The notes: a model not told the origin generated them from the sequence alone. A stretch of 64,000 bases of DNA from DATFTE01 sp963840665 (GCA_963840665.1 CAWIZO010000005.1:597592-661591), one strand, 5' to 3'. Shown: positions 27,501 to 35,852, counted from the first letter of the stretch. Numbers and translations are program-made.

Positions 27501-29366
27501 TGCCTGGATAACCACACCGCCTGTGCAGTTCCACTGATAGGAACTAGACAAGGTTAGCGGCATTGCGACGTTCGTTAACAGGCTGTTGCCGCATGCCCCG
27601 TAAGTATTGGTCGTAACAGCTCCATTTATGTCTGTGGCCTGGTAAACCTGCCCCGTGTCGTAATGCGTAAATGTCTTGGTCAGGTAGGTCGAAGATGTCA
27701 CGTAGCTTTTGAGTGTGGTCACATTCCCGCGGCAAGTTTCGTTGCTCGGAACACAGGTAACCCCAACGCGCTGGGACGAACCTGACGCCTTCAGTGAAGC
27801 GGCGTCCTCATCGTATGTGTAAGCTGTTTGCGATTGCAGGTTCCCGCTTCCATCGGTAACTGTTACGTTCGAAGGGCGATCAAGGATACCGTTCCCCAGC
27901 GTCGCATACGAAATCGTCGTTTTTCGCGTCGGTGTGCTGATTCCGAAGTCATATTCGTTTTTTTTCGTCACCAACGGTCCACTGTAGAACGTGTCGGTTT
28001 CCGCCTGCGGCCCGCCGTTCAATGACCGAAAGACAGCAATCTCAGTGGGCGTGGTAATCGAGGATGCCGTTGCCGTGGCACAATTCGTCGTATTCCCGTT
28101 GTAACAGGTGATCAACGTCTCTAAAGTTGTGCCACTCGCGGTGCCTGTGTAAATCTGACGCTGAGTTTCGTAACCTCCCCCAAAATTGACGACCGTCTGG
28201 TTCCCCATCGGATCCGTGATCGTATTGGTAGAAGTCGACGGCTGACCATATGAGTCCAACGTGAGAGTCCTAACATATTTCCACGTTCCGTCGGGCGTAC
28301 CTCGGTTGAATCCAGAAGTGCTTCCATCAGCACAAAAAATGCCAGTGTTGTTGAAACCGCCCGTGTAAGCGTAGGAAATCGAACCACCCGTCGGCAGATG
28401 AACCGATGCAATACGTCCGGTCACGTGCGAACTCCCCGTAGTTGTCGGCTCGTAGGTGAAGCCATAGTACGAGCCATCAGGTAAGGTGATTCGATCTAAA
28501 AGCTGAAAGCTTGTTGAAGGGTAGTCAGCAATGCCAGGACAATTAAATGCGGTTTGCAAAGTGTACGCGACAAAGGAGCGCGTTACGGCCGCAGTGCCGC
28601 CCGAAGGAGCCGTGTAAGTGTATTTGATGGGATTAGGCCATGCTCCAGAGACTGTGAGCGCTGTTGTACCCAGCGTATCGGTGATGCTTGAAAGCACTCC
28701 GCCGGGAGCTGTGGCCGTGATCTGATTACCATTTGAATCGGTTACCGTATACGGTCCCGCGGAGGCAATCCAATTCCCGTTAAGGAAAATAACCAGGGGC
28801 GGTTTTACCGTCTCTCCATTGGGAAGGGTAACCACAGCCGTGGGCGCGTCGGTAACAGCGAGCGATATTAACGAGCCATCAGAAGCACCGCCACTCCCAG
28901 AGGAACCCGGCACCCGCGCGCAACTGCCATCGGTGTAAATATTGTCCGTGACCTCGACATGAAAGGCGTGGGAGGTACCGGCCATATCCAGGAAGGTGTT
29001 AAAAATCCATTCATTATATGTTTCCCTTGTGCCACTTCCATCAAGGCATGAACCAGTAGTCTTGGAATAGAACACAGCACCCGCCGCGCCAAAACCTCCT
29101 CCAGTAAAAGGAAAAAAGGGCATCCATTGAAGCTGCCCACTGCCGTTGAAGCCCTGGCTCATGATGACATTGTCGAAGTTGAGCCCAAACGAAAATGGCA
29201 GGCCGTGCCCAGGCCTACTGAAGACCGGCACAGAATAGTGCACTCCAAGATTGGCGAGATTGATTGCGTCGGGGCCACCCGTGAGACTACTGAACGGAGG
29301 GTCCCCGAGTTGGACGAGTAATGCGGGGACAGACGGGACATTCCCCAATTCTGCGAACTTAGGCAA
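24594..29366 (-). CDS. RHS/YD-repeat protein 2, 5'-truncated, with variable C-terminal tip
   Basis: 1590 codons from a TTG. There is no signal peptide: the first residues (LGNVPSVPAL) are the translation of a GGGGACAGACGGGACATTCCCC repeat at 29321-29349, so the native 5' end appears to have been lost. From SSLTGGPDAINLANLGVHYS onward the protein is a normal RHS: beta-rich N-domain, many YD repeats, and the core GLYDFLYREYHPISGRWIQP followed by NMIDPFGL. The unique tip (about 185 aa) has paired cysteines (ICPTC, CDSGDGG, YNC) and a Gly/Ala/Val-rich hydrophobic C-terminus that could insert in membranes. It may be silent for lack of an export signal. Confidence 0.8.
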   Translation of the reverse strand: MPKFAELGNVPSVPALLVQLGDPPFSSLTGGPDAINLANLGVHYSVPVFSRPGHGLPFSFGLNFDNVIMSQGFNGSGQLQWMPFFPFTGGGFGAAGAVFYSKTTGSCLDGSGTRETYNEWIFNTFLDMAGTSHAFHVEVTDNIYTDGSCARVPGSSGSGGASDGSLISLAVTDAPTAVVTLPNGETVKPPLVIFLNGNWIASAGPYTVTDSNGNQITATAPGGVLSSITDTLGTTALTVSGAWPNPIKYTYTAPSGGTAAVTRSFVAYTLQTAFNCPGIADYPSTSFQLLDRITLPDGSYYGFTYEPTTTGSSHVTGRIASVHLPTGGSISYAYTGGFNNTGIFCADGSTSGFNRGTPDGTWKYVRTLTLDSYGQPSTSTNTITDPMGNQTVVNFGGGYETQRQIYTGTASGTTLETLITCYNGNTTNCATATASSITTPTEIAVFRSLNGGPQAETDTFYSGPLVTKKNEYDFGISTPTRKTTISYATLGNGILDRPSNVTVTDGSGNLQSQTAYTYDEDAASLKASGSSQRVGVTCVPSNETCRGNVTTLKSYVTSSTYLTKTFTHYDTGQVYQATDINGAVTTNTYGACGNSLLTNVAMPLTLSSSYQWNCTGGVVIQATDPNGQSTYTNYTTDKYFWRPESTKDQTGNVTSLTYASLIQMESVLPVIAGTSSVDIVKILDTLGRPLLTQKRQAPSSTNFDTTIQWYDADGRLAHQSMPYVGTLDQTCCNTPATSIFYDGMGRVISFMDSSNTNVKTTSYAQNDVYTDVVAPAGENDKRKQLQYDGLGRLISVCEVTAGTTAYPGASCQQTSSQTGYLTTYAYNLSPNFNSLTVTQSAQGGTSQTRIYVYDMLGRITSETNPESNGIAYTYTYDSDGTCGTSNGDLVKRVDAIGTTCYSYDSLHRLLAVTYPGTSVTDLKTFVYDSSTISGFTLSNPKGRMVEAYTCPATGSCSTKKTDLVFSYSPRGEVATAYESTPHSGGYYALAATYWPHGLLNTLSGLTGLPTITYGASSSVDGEGRVTKVTGGASNLISGVAYTNTGNGDNIPVGVISSVTYGSGDYDSFGYDADTARLTQYVYTVGSAGTTVTGNLTWNHNASLAALNITDNWNSANTQNCTFSYDDLARSTGVGCSYNATQIWNQTFTFDPFGNITKTGNTSFQPGYVETTNRFQSLPGLSYDSDGNLKNDSFHTYAWDAASKPLTVDSVSLTFDALGRMVEQARGSSYTEIVYSPSGGKLALMNGQTVQKAFVPLPGGGTAVYSGTTLAYYRHADWLGSSRFASTATAPTTKYFDVAYAPYGEDYSDMGTADLNFTGKNQDTVSGLYDFLYREYHPISGRWIQPDPSGFEAVSMENPQSWNRYAYVANTPLNMIDPFGLRDFSDSTGGNDGCFLTFSCTVYKDSFGMEIDPQVALQELHNGSGVICPTCTNFANPVVGPDGSINVWVPGKPRLGPCDSGDGGVKTGAEYNCPLGPMTLKQVGTISSTSDNGSNPQIQTTSERELPLAQRVTAYIIFGQVPTCSDLDLSGDTLVVIGSAGAIYSGVATAVSGGAASPVTSIIGAGSTVVLGVGALENVAAKHRVLCTGKP
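29321..29349. repeat. GGGGACAGACGGG repeat at the RHS2 5' end
   Basis: ATGCGGGGACAGACGGGACA followed by TTCCCCAAT, the same unit as at 21371 and 23248. It lies inside the open frame of RHS2 and supplies its first residues. Confidence 0.75.
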
Positions 29367-29617
29367 CGATGGTGAGACTTCCTTGCCTGAAGCAGGCGGT
29401 CGCCGTTTTGTGGCGACCGGGCTTGCGTGGAGCGAGTGGGCGAAGGATTGCTCTCTCTAGGGCGGTGACAAAGTCCGGCGTTCCCAGGGGGCGGCCGGTG
29501 TGAGTGCAGCGGCGCAAAACGCTCAAATCCGCCTGTGATTCTGCGGCGGCAAGGTAGTGGGCGGGTGGCCCAGCTTTGCGAATCGTGTTTTCACTTCCCG
29601 CTTCGAGATTGTGGGTG

Positions 29618-29860
29618 CCCCGTCCCTTGCGTCTTTTGCAAGGGCGGGTCGCGATGCTGCCTATACCATCTTGCTTTGAATGCCGAGCGGCTTGCATCGC
29701 ACCTACGGCACACAACACCTGCACTCTTTTGCCTTCTCATGCTACCCCCGATTGCCGACAAGTGCGCCTAACGTTAGACTTCGTTTCGAGCGCCGACGGC
29801 GTGATCGGCCCCCTCATTACAGGCAGTGCCGTTTCCCGCCCTTCGCGCGAAGGACGGGGG
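29618..29860 (+). mobile_element. Decayed RAYT/REP element
   Basis: A left REP hairpin (CCCTTGC/GCAAGGG, 29618-29648), then at 29680-29765 a remnant reading MPSGLHRTYGTQHLHSFAF and SCYPRLP, recognisably the RAYT N-terminus (compare LHRYYGAGYLHFITFSC in the intact copies). The HUH domain is missing. A right REP hairpin CCCGCCCTTCGCGCGAAGG (29835-29858) follows. It belongs to a different REP subfamily from elements 1 and 2 and cannot encode a working enzyme. Confidence 0.65.
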
Positions 29861-29984
29861 CGGCCAATGTTTTGGTGATGCCGGCGAAATCATAAAGGCG
29901 GGCCTCACGTCGCTCTGAACTCTATTCTTTTCTTATTTTTAGATGTCATGACATTTACGTCCAGACTGTATCGCCATGACAACA

Positions 29985-30000
29985 TGTTCCACGTGGAACA
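29985..30000. promoter_or_regulatory. parS-like ParB binding site
   Basis: TGTTCCACGTGGAACA is a perfect 16-bp palindrome, extended to 18 by flanking A/T, and identical to the well-known chromosomal parS sequence in the TGTTNCACGTGNAACA family. It is intergenic, about 60 bases before the SIMPL gene. ParB/Spo0J would nucleate here for chromosome segregation. No parA or parB gene is in the window. Confidence 0.75.
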
Positions 30001-30060
30001 TATCTCCAATTTGCATCCCTCACGAACTTGCTGGGCTATACTTGGGGCTGTGGTGCAACT

Positions 30061-30822
30061 ATGAATGGCTTGTATCAGAATGATCGCGGCGGAATCGCGC
30101 TGCTCGGAGCGCTCCTGGCACTAGGACTGATCATCGGTGGTTGGGTGCTTGGCTCCGAGATCAAAGCCACCCGGCTGAGTGACCGATACGTCAGTGTCAA
30201 AGGGTTGGTCGAGCGCAAGGTTAAGTCCGATCTTGCCATCTGGCCGCTTACTTATAAGGAAGCCGGCGACGATCTCACGGCGCTCTATGCCAAGACCGAG
30301 GCCGACAAGAAAACCGTGCTGCAGTTTTTATCCGACCAAGGCATTGAGGCTTCAGAGATTGAGTTAGGCGTCGTTCGTGTCGTCGACACGCAAGCCAACG
30401 AGTACGGAGGCAACGAGCGCGCTCCGCATCGTTACATTGTCGAGCAACAGATTACTGTGCGCACGTCGCGCGTCGATCAAGTTGCCGCCGCGGCGCAGAA
30501 GACCATTCAGCTTCTGCAAAAAGGAATTGTGTTGAGCGGCAATCCTAATCAAGGGCTGGCCTACAAGTTCACGGGCCTCAATTCCATCAAGCCTGACATG
30601 ATTACCGAAGCCACGCGCAATGCGCGTGCCGCAGCGGATCGCTTCGCCTCAGACTCGGGAAGTAAAGTCGGTTCGATTCGGCAGGCCAGTCAGGGCACGT
30701 TCTCGATTCTTCCTGCAGACCAGGCCAGCGATCCTGGAGAGGCGGGATACAACTCCGGCGACAGCAGCATCATGAAGACTGTTCGCGTGGTCACGTCGAT
30801 AGATTACTATCTCGAAAAATAG
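30061..30822 (+). CDS. SIMPL domain (DUF541) protein
   Basis: 253 aa from the ATG at 30061. One N-terminal membrane helix (GIALLGALLALGLIIGGWVL) then the DUF541/SIMPL domain: SDRYVSVKGLVERKVKSDLA, the repeated IEASEIELGVVRV-type strand pattern and ITEATRNARAAADRFASDSG. Such proteins form large envelope-located oligomers; BP26 and YggE are relatives. A stand-alone gene with no strong ribosome site. Function in this host unknown. Confidence 0.88.
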   Translation: MNGLYQNDRGGIALLGALLALGLIIGGWVLGSEIKATRLSDRYVSVKGLVERKVKSDLAIWPLTYKEAGDDLTALYAKTEADKKTVLQFLSDQGIEASEIELGVVRVVDTQANEYGGNERAPHRYIVEQQITVRTSRVDQVAAAAQKTIQLLQKGIVLSGNPNQGLAYKFTGLNSIKPDMITEATRNARAAADRFASDSGSKVGSIRQASQGTFSILPADQASDPGEAGYNSGDSSIMKTVRVVTSIDYYLEK

Positions 30823-30834
30823 CTCACACTGCCT

Positions 30835-30871
30835 CCCACCTTTGTCGCAACAAGACGCGACAAAGATGGGG
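30835..30871. repeat. REP-like hairpin between the SIMPL and ddl genes
   Basis: CCCACCTTTGTCGC (30835-30848) pairs with GCGACAAAGATGGGG (30857-30871) with one bulge. It sits between two convergent genes, where it could end transcription from both sides. No U-tract is present. Confidence 0.6.
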
Positions 30872-30897
30872 CACCCCTCGGTATCGATGAGGCTGGC

Positions 30898-32088
30898 TTA
30901 TCGGCTGTATTGATTCTTCTTTTTTTCGGCGTGACGTTCGAGACCAAGTTGAATCAGGCGTTCGATGAGATCGGCGTACTTCACGCCTGACGCGGCCCAC
31001 AACTTGGGATACATGCTGATCGCGGTAAATCCGGGCATGGTATTGATCTCGTTCAAATAAATCTTCCGCGTTTTCGGATCCATCAGAAAATCTACGCGGG
31101 CGAGGCCGGCACAATCCACAGCCTTGAAGGCAGCGACCGCAAGCTGCTGTACTCTCTTCGTCTCTGACTTAGTAAGCTTCGCGGGAATGATGAGTTCCGA
31201 ACCTTCGTCAAGATATTTGGCGGTGTAGTCGTAGAACTCCTTGCCAGGAACGATTTCTCCAGGAACGGACGCTTCAGGCTTGTCGTTGCCGAGCACCGAA
31301 CATTCGATCTCTCGCGCTTTCTGCTTTTGTCCGCCGACTCCTTGTTCGATCACGATCTTGCGGTCGAACTTTGCCGCCTCGTAAATCGCAGGCCCAAGTT
31401 CCTTGTGATTGTGAGCCTTCGAGATTCCCACCGACGATCCCAAATTGGCAGGCTTAACGAAGGCGGGGTACTTCAGGGACTTCTCGACCATCTTTTCGGT
31501 CTTCTTCGGTTCGGCTTCCCAGTCGCTGCGCAATATCGTGACATGCTTCACGATGGGCAATCCCGCCGCGCGGAACAGAGATTTCATAACATCTTTATCC
31601 ATGCCTGCGGCGGAGCCAAGCACGCCTGCACCGACGTACGGAATGTCGGCGAGTTCGAGCAGTCCCTGAATCGTACCATCCTCGCCGAAGGTTCCATGCA
31701 AGACAGGAAAGATGACATCCACATTGATGGCGCGATCGCTAGCGCGACGGGTCAGGCTGGCGTCGGTTTGAAATGGCGCCATCGCTCCCGCAGCCTTCGG
31801 CTCGGGCGGAACGATGACTGCCTCGCCCCGGGCAAGTACGGCGGCGCCGGCGGTAGCCTCGGGATCTCCCGCGCGCAGGTGCCGTTCTTCGTGATCGAGC
31901 GGTTTGCCTTGCAACAAGCGCTCGGCATCGCTCGCGGTCACCCAGCGTCCTTCTTTGGTGATGCCTACCGGGACGACCTCAAATTTATTTTTGTCGATAG
32001 CGTTGAAAACGGAAGCGGCCGACAGCAGCGAAACCTCGTGCTCGCCGCTGCGCCCGCCAAACAAGATTCCGACGCGAAGTTTCTTCAT
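30898..32088 (-). CDS. ddl: D-alanine--D-alanine ligase
   Basis: 396 aa. It starts KKLRVGILFGGRSGEHEVSL, the Ddl N-terminal signature, and has HGTFGEDGTIQGLLELADIP, FVKPANLGSSVGISK, ARVDFLMDP and LNEINTMPGFTAISMYPKLW in the expected order (ATP-grasp, Mg-binding residues at the end). An insertion of about 40 residues after residue 60 makes it slightly longer than E. coli DdlB. It joins two D-Ala for peptidoglycan precursors. A D-lactate-type enzyme cannot be fully excluded by eye. Confidence 0.93.
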   Translation of the reverse strand: MKKLRVGILFGGRSGEHEVSLLSAASVFNAIDKNKFEVVPVGITKEGRWVTASDAERLLQGKPLDHEERHLRAGDPEATAGAAVLARGEAVIVPPEPKAAGAMAPFQTDASLTRRASDRAINVDVIFPVLHGTFGEDGTIQGLLELADIPYVGAGVLGSAAGMDKDVMKSLFRAAGLPIVKHVTILRSDWEAEPKKTEKMVEKSLKYPAFVKPANLGSSVGISKAHNHKELGPAIYEAAKFDRKIVIEQGVGGQKQKAREIECSVLGNDKPEASVPGEIVPGKEFYDYTAKYLDEGSELIIPAKLTKSETKRVQQLAVAAFKAVDCAGLARVDFLMDPKTRKIYLNEINTMPGFTAISMYPKLWAASGVKYADLIERLIQLGLERHAEKKKNQYSR

Positions 32089-32196
32089 GACCCTTCAGTC
32101 TGTACGGCAACCGGCTGCGGCGTCAATCGCAGGCTTGGTTCCAAAGAAAAAAACGGAGCCGCCGAAGCGGCTCCGTATCACCTCCGACCAGCAGCG

Positions 32197-33756
32197 TTAT
32201 TGCACGGTCAGCGTAACCATCGTGGTATGCATCAACGCCCCTGACGCCGCGGTTACGGCGACCGACGCTGTGCCACGTTGAGCCGCACTGCCGCCCCCGC
32301 CGCACCCCACAGACGCCAGCAGAGTCGACGAAACGACCCCCACGGCCACTGCCGCGAGGATGAACGATCCGATTCGCTTTCTCCGCTGTCCCGCTCCTCC
32401 AATCATGACCGCAAGAAAGCCGAAGCCCGACATCGCCAGCCACGTGCCCGCCATCCGCGGACCGTACGAACCTCCGGCGGCCGCATGAATTGTCATCATG
32501 GTTGTCGCCGCACTTCCCGAGGGCGTGACCGACGAAGGATTGAACGTGCAGCTGATACCGCTCGGCCCGGAACAAGTGAAGGTCACGGTTCCGTTAAATC
32601 CGTTGGTCGGTGCGACGCTCAGCATGATGGCGGTGGATCCGCCCACAGAAATGGTCGCACTCTGTTGTGCGGCCGCCAGCGTAAAGTCAGGCGTAGTGCC
32701 ACCGCCGCCGGTGCTCACGTCGATCGCGCCGAAGAGTCCATGCGTTTCTCCCGCTAGCCCTGCGGTGAAATACATTGTGTCGGGATTCCCCGTTCCTTCC
32801 GCACCAAACACGAGCGCCCATAGGCCTGAGTTAGTAAGCGGAGTTCCGTTCGCACCATTCATCTGGCCGAGAAAATTTCCCGTTGCAGGATCGAAGGCAT
32901 TGATCGTGCCATCGCCAAAGTTCCCTACCAGAATATCGTTGCTGAACGCGCCGAAACTTGCCGGCGTCATGACCACGCCCCAGGGAGAGTTCAACGTGCC
33001 ATTGGAGGCAAAACGCTTCACGAAGGTTCCGTCGGTGTTGAATATGCTCACGAAACCATTGCCCGCCGCAGAGATGGGATCATGCTTCGCGGCATCCTGC
33101 AACGCGTAAGTGACGTATACCTGCGTTCCGATAAGCTGAATGCCAAACGGCGCGTAGCCCGCAGGAAGGCTCGGGTCGGTGAACGTTCCCGTGAGCGCCG
33201 CCGAATGGAAGTTGGAATCGAAGACCTCCACTTGCCCGCTGTTGAAGTTGGTCGCCAGCAGGAAATCGGCGCTGTTGTGGTTGATCATCGCCAGCCCTTT
33301 GTAGACTGCTCCCATCGAGGAATGGTCGACGGCGAGAATCGCGTTCGTCCCGGTGCCGTTCCACCCCGAGATGGTGCCGTCCTCGGTATCGAACAGAAAC
33401 AGGCTGGGCCCGCTTCCGACGACAAACCCACTACTCGAGTTAGTCACGGTTCCTGTCGGAGTCGCAGGGCCCGCTCCACCCGCAGGCGGCGGGATCATAA
33501 CCGTGGGTTGCTGGCTTGCTCCAGTCGCGTCGTACAGCGTGGAGAAGCCACTGTTGTTGTCGGCCACCCAGAAGGGCTGTCCGGGAAAAAATGAGATACC
33601 CCAGGGATTGACGAGCTTGGGATCGGTATGGCTCGCCATGCCAGAGATGTCCGAAACCAGATTGGTTTGCTGATATGAATTCGTCTGGGCCGCCACTCCC
33701 GTGATCAAGCCCACACTCAAGACCGCCATAAATAGGACTGCTCGATTTCGTTTCAC
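32197..33756 (-). CDS. TIGR03118-type secreted protein with C-terminal Ig-like repeat
   Basis: 519 aa from a GTG at 33756, eight bases after AGGAG. A signal peptide (AVLFMAVLSVGLITGVAA) is followed by the TIGR03118 beta-propeller-like domain: NLVSDISGMASHTDPKLVNP, WGISFFPGQPFWVADNNSG, and repeated GTFVKRFASNGTLNSPWGVV-type strands. About residue 365 onward is an Ig-like repeat (FTLAAAQQSATISVGG, GVSCTF-like PSGISCTFNPSSV) and a late hydrophobic segment before a Cys-Gly-rich SVGCGGGGS motif. Location is expected outside the cell or on its surface. Function unknown. Confidence 0.82.
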   Translation of the reverse strand: MKRNRAVLFMAVLSVGLITGVAAQTNSYQQTNLVSDISGMASHTDPKLVNPWGISFFPGQPFWVADNNSGFSTLYDATGASQQPTVMIPPPAGGAGPATPTGTVTNSSSGFVVGSGPSLFLFDTEDGTISGWNGTGTNAILAVDHSSMGAVYKGLAMINHNSADFLLATNFNSGQVEVFDSNFHSAALTGTFTDPSLPAGYAPFGIQLIGTQVYVTYALQDAAKHDPISAAGNGFVSIFNTDGTFVKRFASNGTLNSPWGVVMTPASFGAFSNDILVGNFGDGTINAFDPATGNFLGQMNGANGTPLTNSGLWALVFGAEGTGNPDTMYFTAGLAGETHGLFGAIDVSTGGGGTTPDFTLAAAQQSATISVGGSTAIMLSVAPTNGFNGTVTFTCSGPSGISCTFNPSSVTPSGSAATTMMTIHAAAGGSYGPRMAGTWLAMSGFGFLAVMIGGAGQRRKRIGSFILAAVAVGVVSSTLLASVGCGGGGSAAQRGTASVAVTAASGALMHTTMVTLTVQ

Positions 33757-33898
33757 CGCGTTTGCTCCTTTCGACCGCGCCGTACAGGAGCAAGGGTAAG
33801 GAGGCAAAGAGATGGGGTTGTCAGAAGGGAGTCAAGAGGCTGTCAAATGTTAGGTTTGATTTGTCACGAATCTCGTTTTCATTCAACGCGCCTAGGGT

Positions 33899-33912
33899 GA
33901 TATCATGATATC
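33899..33912. promoter_or_regulatory. Palindromic operator of the vapBC pair
   Basis: GATATCATGATATC is a perfect 14-bp palindrome 19 bases before the antitoxin start codon. FitAB/VapBC complexes typically bind such inverted repeats at their own promoter, so autoregulation is expected. Inference from position and symmetry. Confidence 0.55.
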
Positions 33913-33931
33913 GTATAAAAAGAGACTCACT

Positions 33932-34183
33932 ATGGCTCAATTCGTGGTCCGGAATATTGAAAACACGGTCAAGGCTAGATTGCGACGACGGGCCCGCCGG
34001 AACGGACGAAGCATGGAAGAAGAGGTCCGCGACATCTTGCGCTCTGCCGTGCATGCAGAAGATGAGGTTTTGAGCGGCGGATTGGGCTCGGAAATTTCGG
34101 CTCTGTTTGCCGATGCGGGCCTGGACTTCGAAATCCCGGAACTTCGCGGGCAGCCGATCGCGCCGCCCTCCTTTGACGAATGA
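33932..34183 (+). CDS. vapB: FitA/VapB-type ribbon-helix-helix antitoxin
   Basis: 83 aa from the ATG at 33932 (MAQFVVRNIENTVKARLRRR), the standard FitA start; an ATG at 33905 lies inside the operator palindrome. The ribbon-helix-helix (residues 1-45, with NGRSMEEEVRDIL) binds DNA; the C-terminal tail (about 50-83) would wrap the toxin. It overlaps vapC by four bases. Confidence 0.88.
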   Translation: MAQFVVRNIENTVKARLRRRARRNGRSMEEEVRDILRSAVHAEDEVLSGGLGSEISALFADAGLDFEIPELRGQPIAPPSFDE

Positions 34184-34596
34184 TTGTTCTCGACACCAAC
34201 GTGCTATCGACGTTGATGAGCGAGTCTCCTCATCGGCGAGTCGTCCAATGGCTCGACAAACAGCCGCGAACCTCCATCTGGACCACTGCAATTACTGTTC
34301 TGGAAATTCGATTTGGACTGCAAATTCTGCCCGGCGGTAAACGCCGCGCCCGGCTGATGCGGTCTTTCGAGCTACTTCTTGAAAAGATCGAGAACCGCGT
34401 CCTCACATTTGATCGGGTGGCCGCAGAGGCGGCAGGAGACCTGATGGCGTGGAGGCGCAGCAAAGGCCGCTCTGTGGACTTGCGCGACAGCATGATTGCA
34501 GGCATCGTGATTGCGCAACATGCCAGCATGGCCACGCGAAACGTGGTTCGCTTCGATGATCTCTCTATTTCTGTCGTCGACCCCTGGTCCCACTAA
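34180..34596 (+). CDS. vapC: VapC/FitB-type PIN-domain ribonuclease toxin
   Basis: 138 aa. PIN-domain acidic residues are in place: D5 (MIVLDTNVLS), E42 (TAITVLEIRFG), D100/D103 (GRSVDLRDSMIAG) and a last Asp region (VVRFDDLSISVVDPW). PIN toxins cut RNA, often tRNA, using Mg2+. The ATGA overlap with vapB gives coupled translation. The pair is complete and looks functional. Confidence 0.92.
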   Translation: MIVLDTNVLSTLMSESPHRRVVQWLDKQPRTSIWTTAITVLEIRFGLQILPGGKRRARLMRSFELLLEKIENRVLTFDRVAAEAAGDLMAWRRSKGRSVDLRDSMIAGIVIAQHASMATRNVVRFDDLSISVVDPWSH

Positions 34597-34610
34597 AAAT
34601 CGGGATGTCA

Positions 34611-34639
34611 AAAAAAAGCCCCGTCGCGCGACGGGGCTT
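34611..34639 (-). terminator. Rho-independent terminator of the S53-like peptidase gene
   Basis: The stem AGCCCCGTCG/CGACGGGGCT (34617-34638) is followed on the minus strand by T7 (34617-34611). It lies 20 bases past the stop of the leftward peptidase gene. Confidence 0.85.
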
Positions 34640-34657
34640 GATCCCTTCACTGATTCA

Positions 34658-35852
34658 CTATTTTCCTTTGTAAGTACGCGGTGAACCGACTCCGGCGCAG
34701 ATATCCCATCCGGTGACGCACTGCGAGGCACCGGTGGTGATGTCGTAGAACGCCTTCTTGTACTGCTTCGAATTGGTGTACTCGGTGTAAATCATGGTGA
34801 GTTCGGCGTTAGTCGACTTATTGAGGAGGCCCGCGGCATTCACGATGCCGGCAAATGTCGGCGACGCCCAACTGGTTCCACCTACCTCGGTCCATCCGCC
34901 TTCGAGATAAATCGCGGCACAGCAGTAATCGGAAGCCACGTCGGGATACCCGCGTTGCGTTCCTACGATGCCTGAGATTACGCTCTGATAGCTGGGGATC
35001 GGCTCATAGGGGCTGATCGCGCCGCCTCCGCCGCCGTACGACTCGCTAGTGAAGTTGCCGTGAGAGTCGCGATTGAAAACGGTGCCACCGACCGCGACTA
35101 CATAGGGAGACGCTGCGGGATGAATGGTGACATTCAATCCGCTATCGCCGCTGGCTGCAAAGTAGACGACGCCCGGGACCATGAAATATTTGTCATAGTT
35201 TGTCTCGGTCGCGAACTCCGGAATGCCCCAGCTCATGCTGACCACGCCGCCGCCATTCGCGGCGACCATGTTCGCGCCCACTTGAACGGCCTGGAACGTA
35301 GGGTCGGTGTGACTCAAGATCGATTCAACCAGAAAGATCTTGGCATTCGGCGCCATGGCGTGCGCCCACTCGATGTCGAGGGCTTCTTCCACCAGCCATT
35401 CGGAATACACCGGAGGCTTGGTGCCTTGGGCATAAACGACGGTGAGGTCAGCTTGCGGCAATCCGAACTGCGTGGAGAATGCGGCGAGATCGGTGGCTGC
35501 AGTCGGGTAGTCACCGGCATCAATGATAGCGATCGCACCTACGCCGCCAGTGGGCACCGTGGTGCTGGTGGTAATCGGACAGCCTACAGGTCCAGTCACT
35601 AGCTGATAGACGCAAGCCACTGATCCTGGAGTTTCGGATCCCGGAGGGGGTCCAGGCTGCGGGTCGCGTCGGCCCGACGAAGAAGTAGTTGGTATTGATG
35701 TGTCCGGGACGCGGAATGCTTGAGCTAGGAACCGTGATCCGTTGTCCGTTGATATAAGTTCCGTCGAGTGACTGAGCAAATGCCGGCGAGAGGTACGCGC
35801 TCAACGAGAGCGCAACGAGTGCAATGAAGAAAACCGCGGCCAAACGCTTCAT
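34658..35852 (-). pseudogene. Secreted S53 (sedolisin)-like peptidase with a frameshift
   Basis: The N-terminal part (35852 to about 35663) has a signal peptide (MKRLAAVFFIALVALSLSAY) and runs HINTNYFFVGP. The rest continues in another frame after about 35661. Removing one base from the GGG run (plus strand 35661-35663) gives one 397-aa protein reading TRPQPGPPPGSETPG across the join. The catalytic domain shows EEALDIEWAHAMAP (Glu/Asp of the sedolisin triad), SMSWGIPE, AASGDSG and the serine motif GGTSWASPTFAG. It lacks the usual long pro-domain. It is either a sequencing slip or a recent pseudogene; the terminator behind it is intact. Confidence 0.75.
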
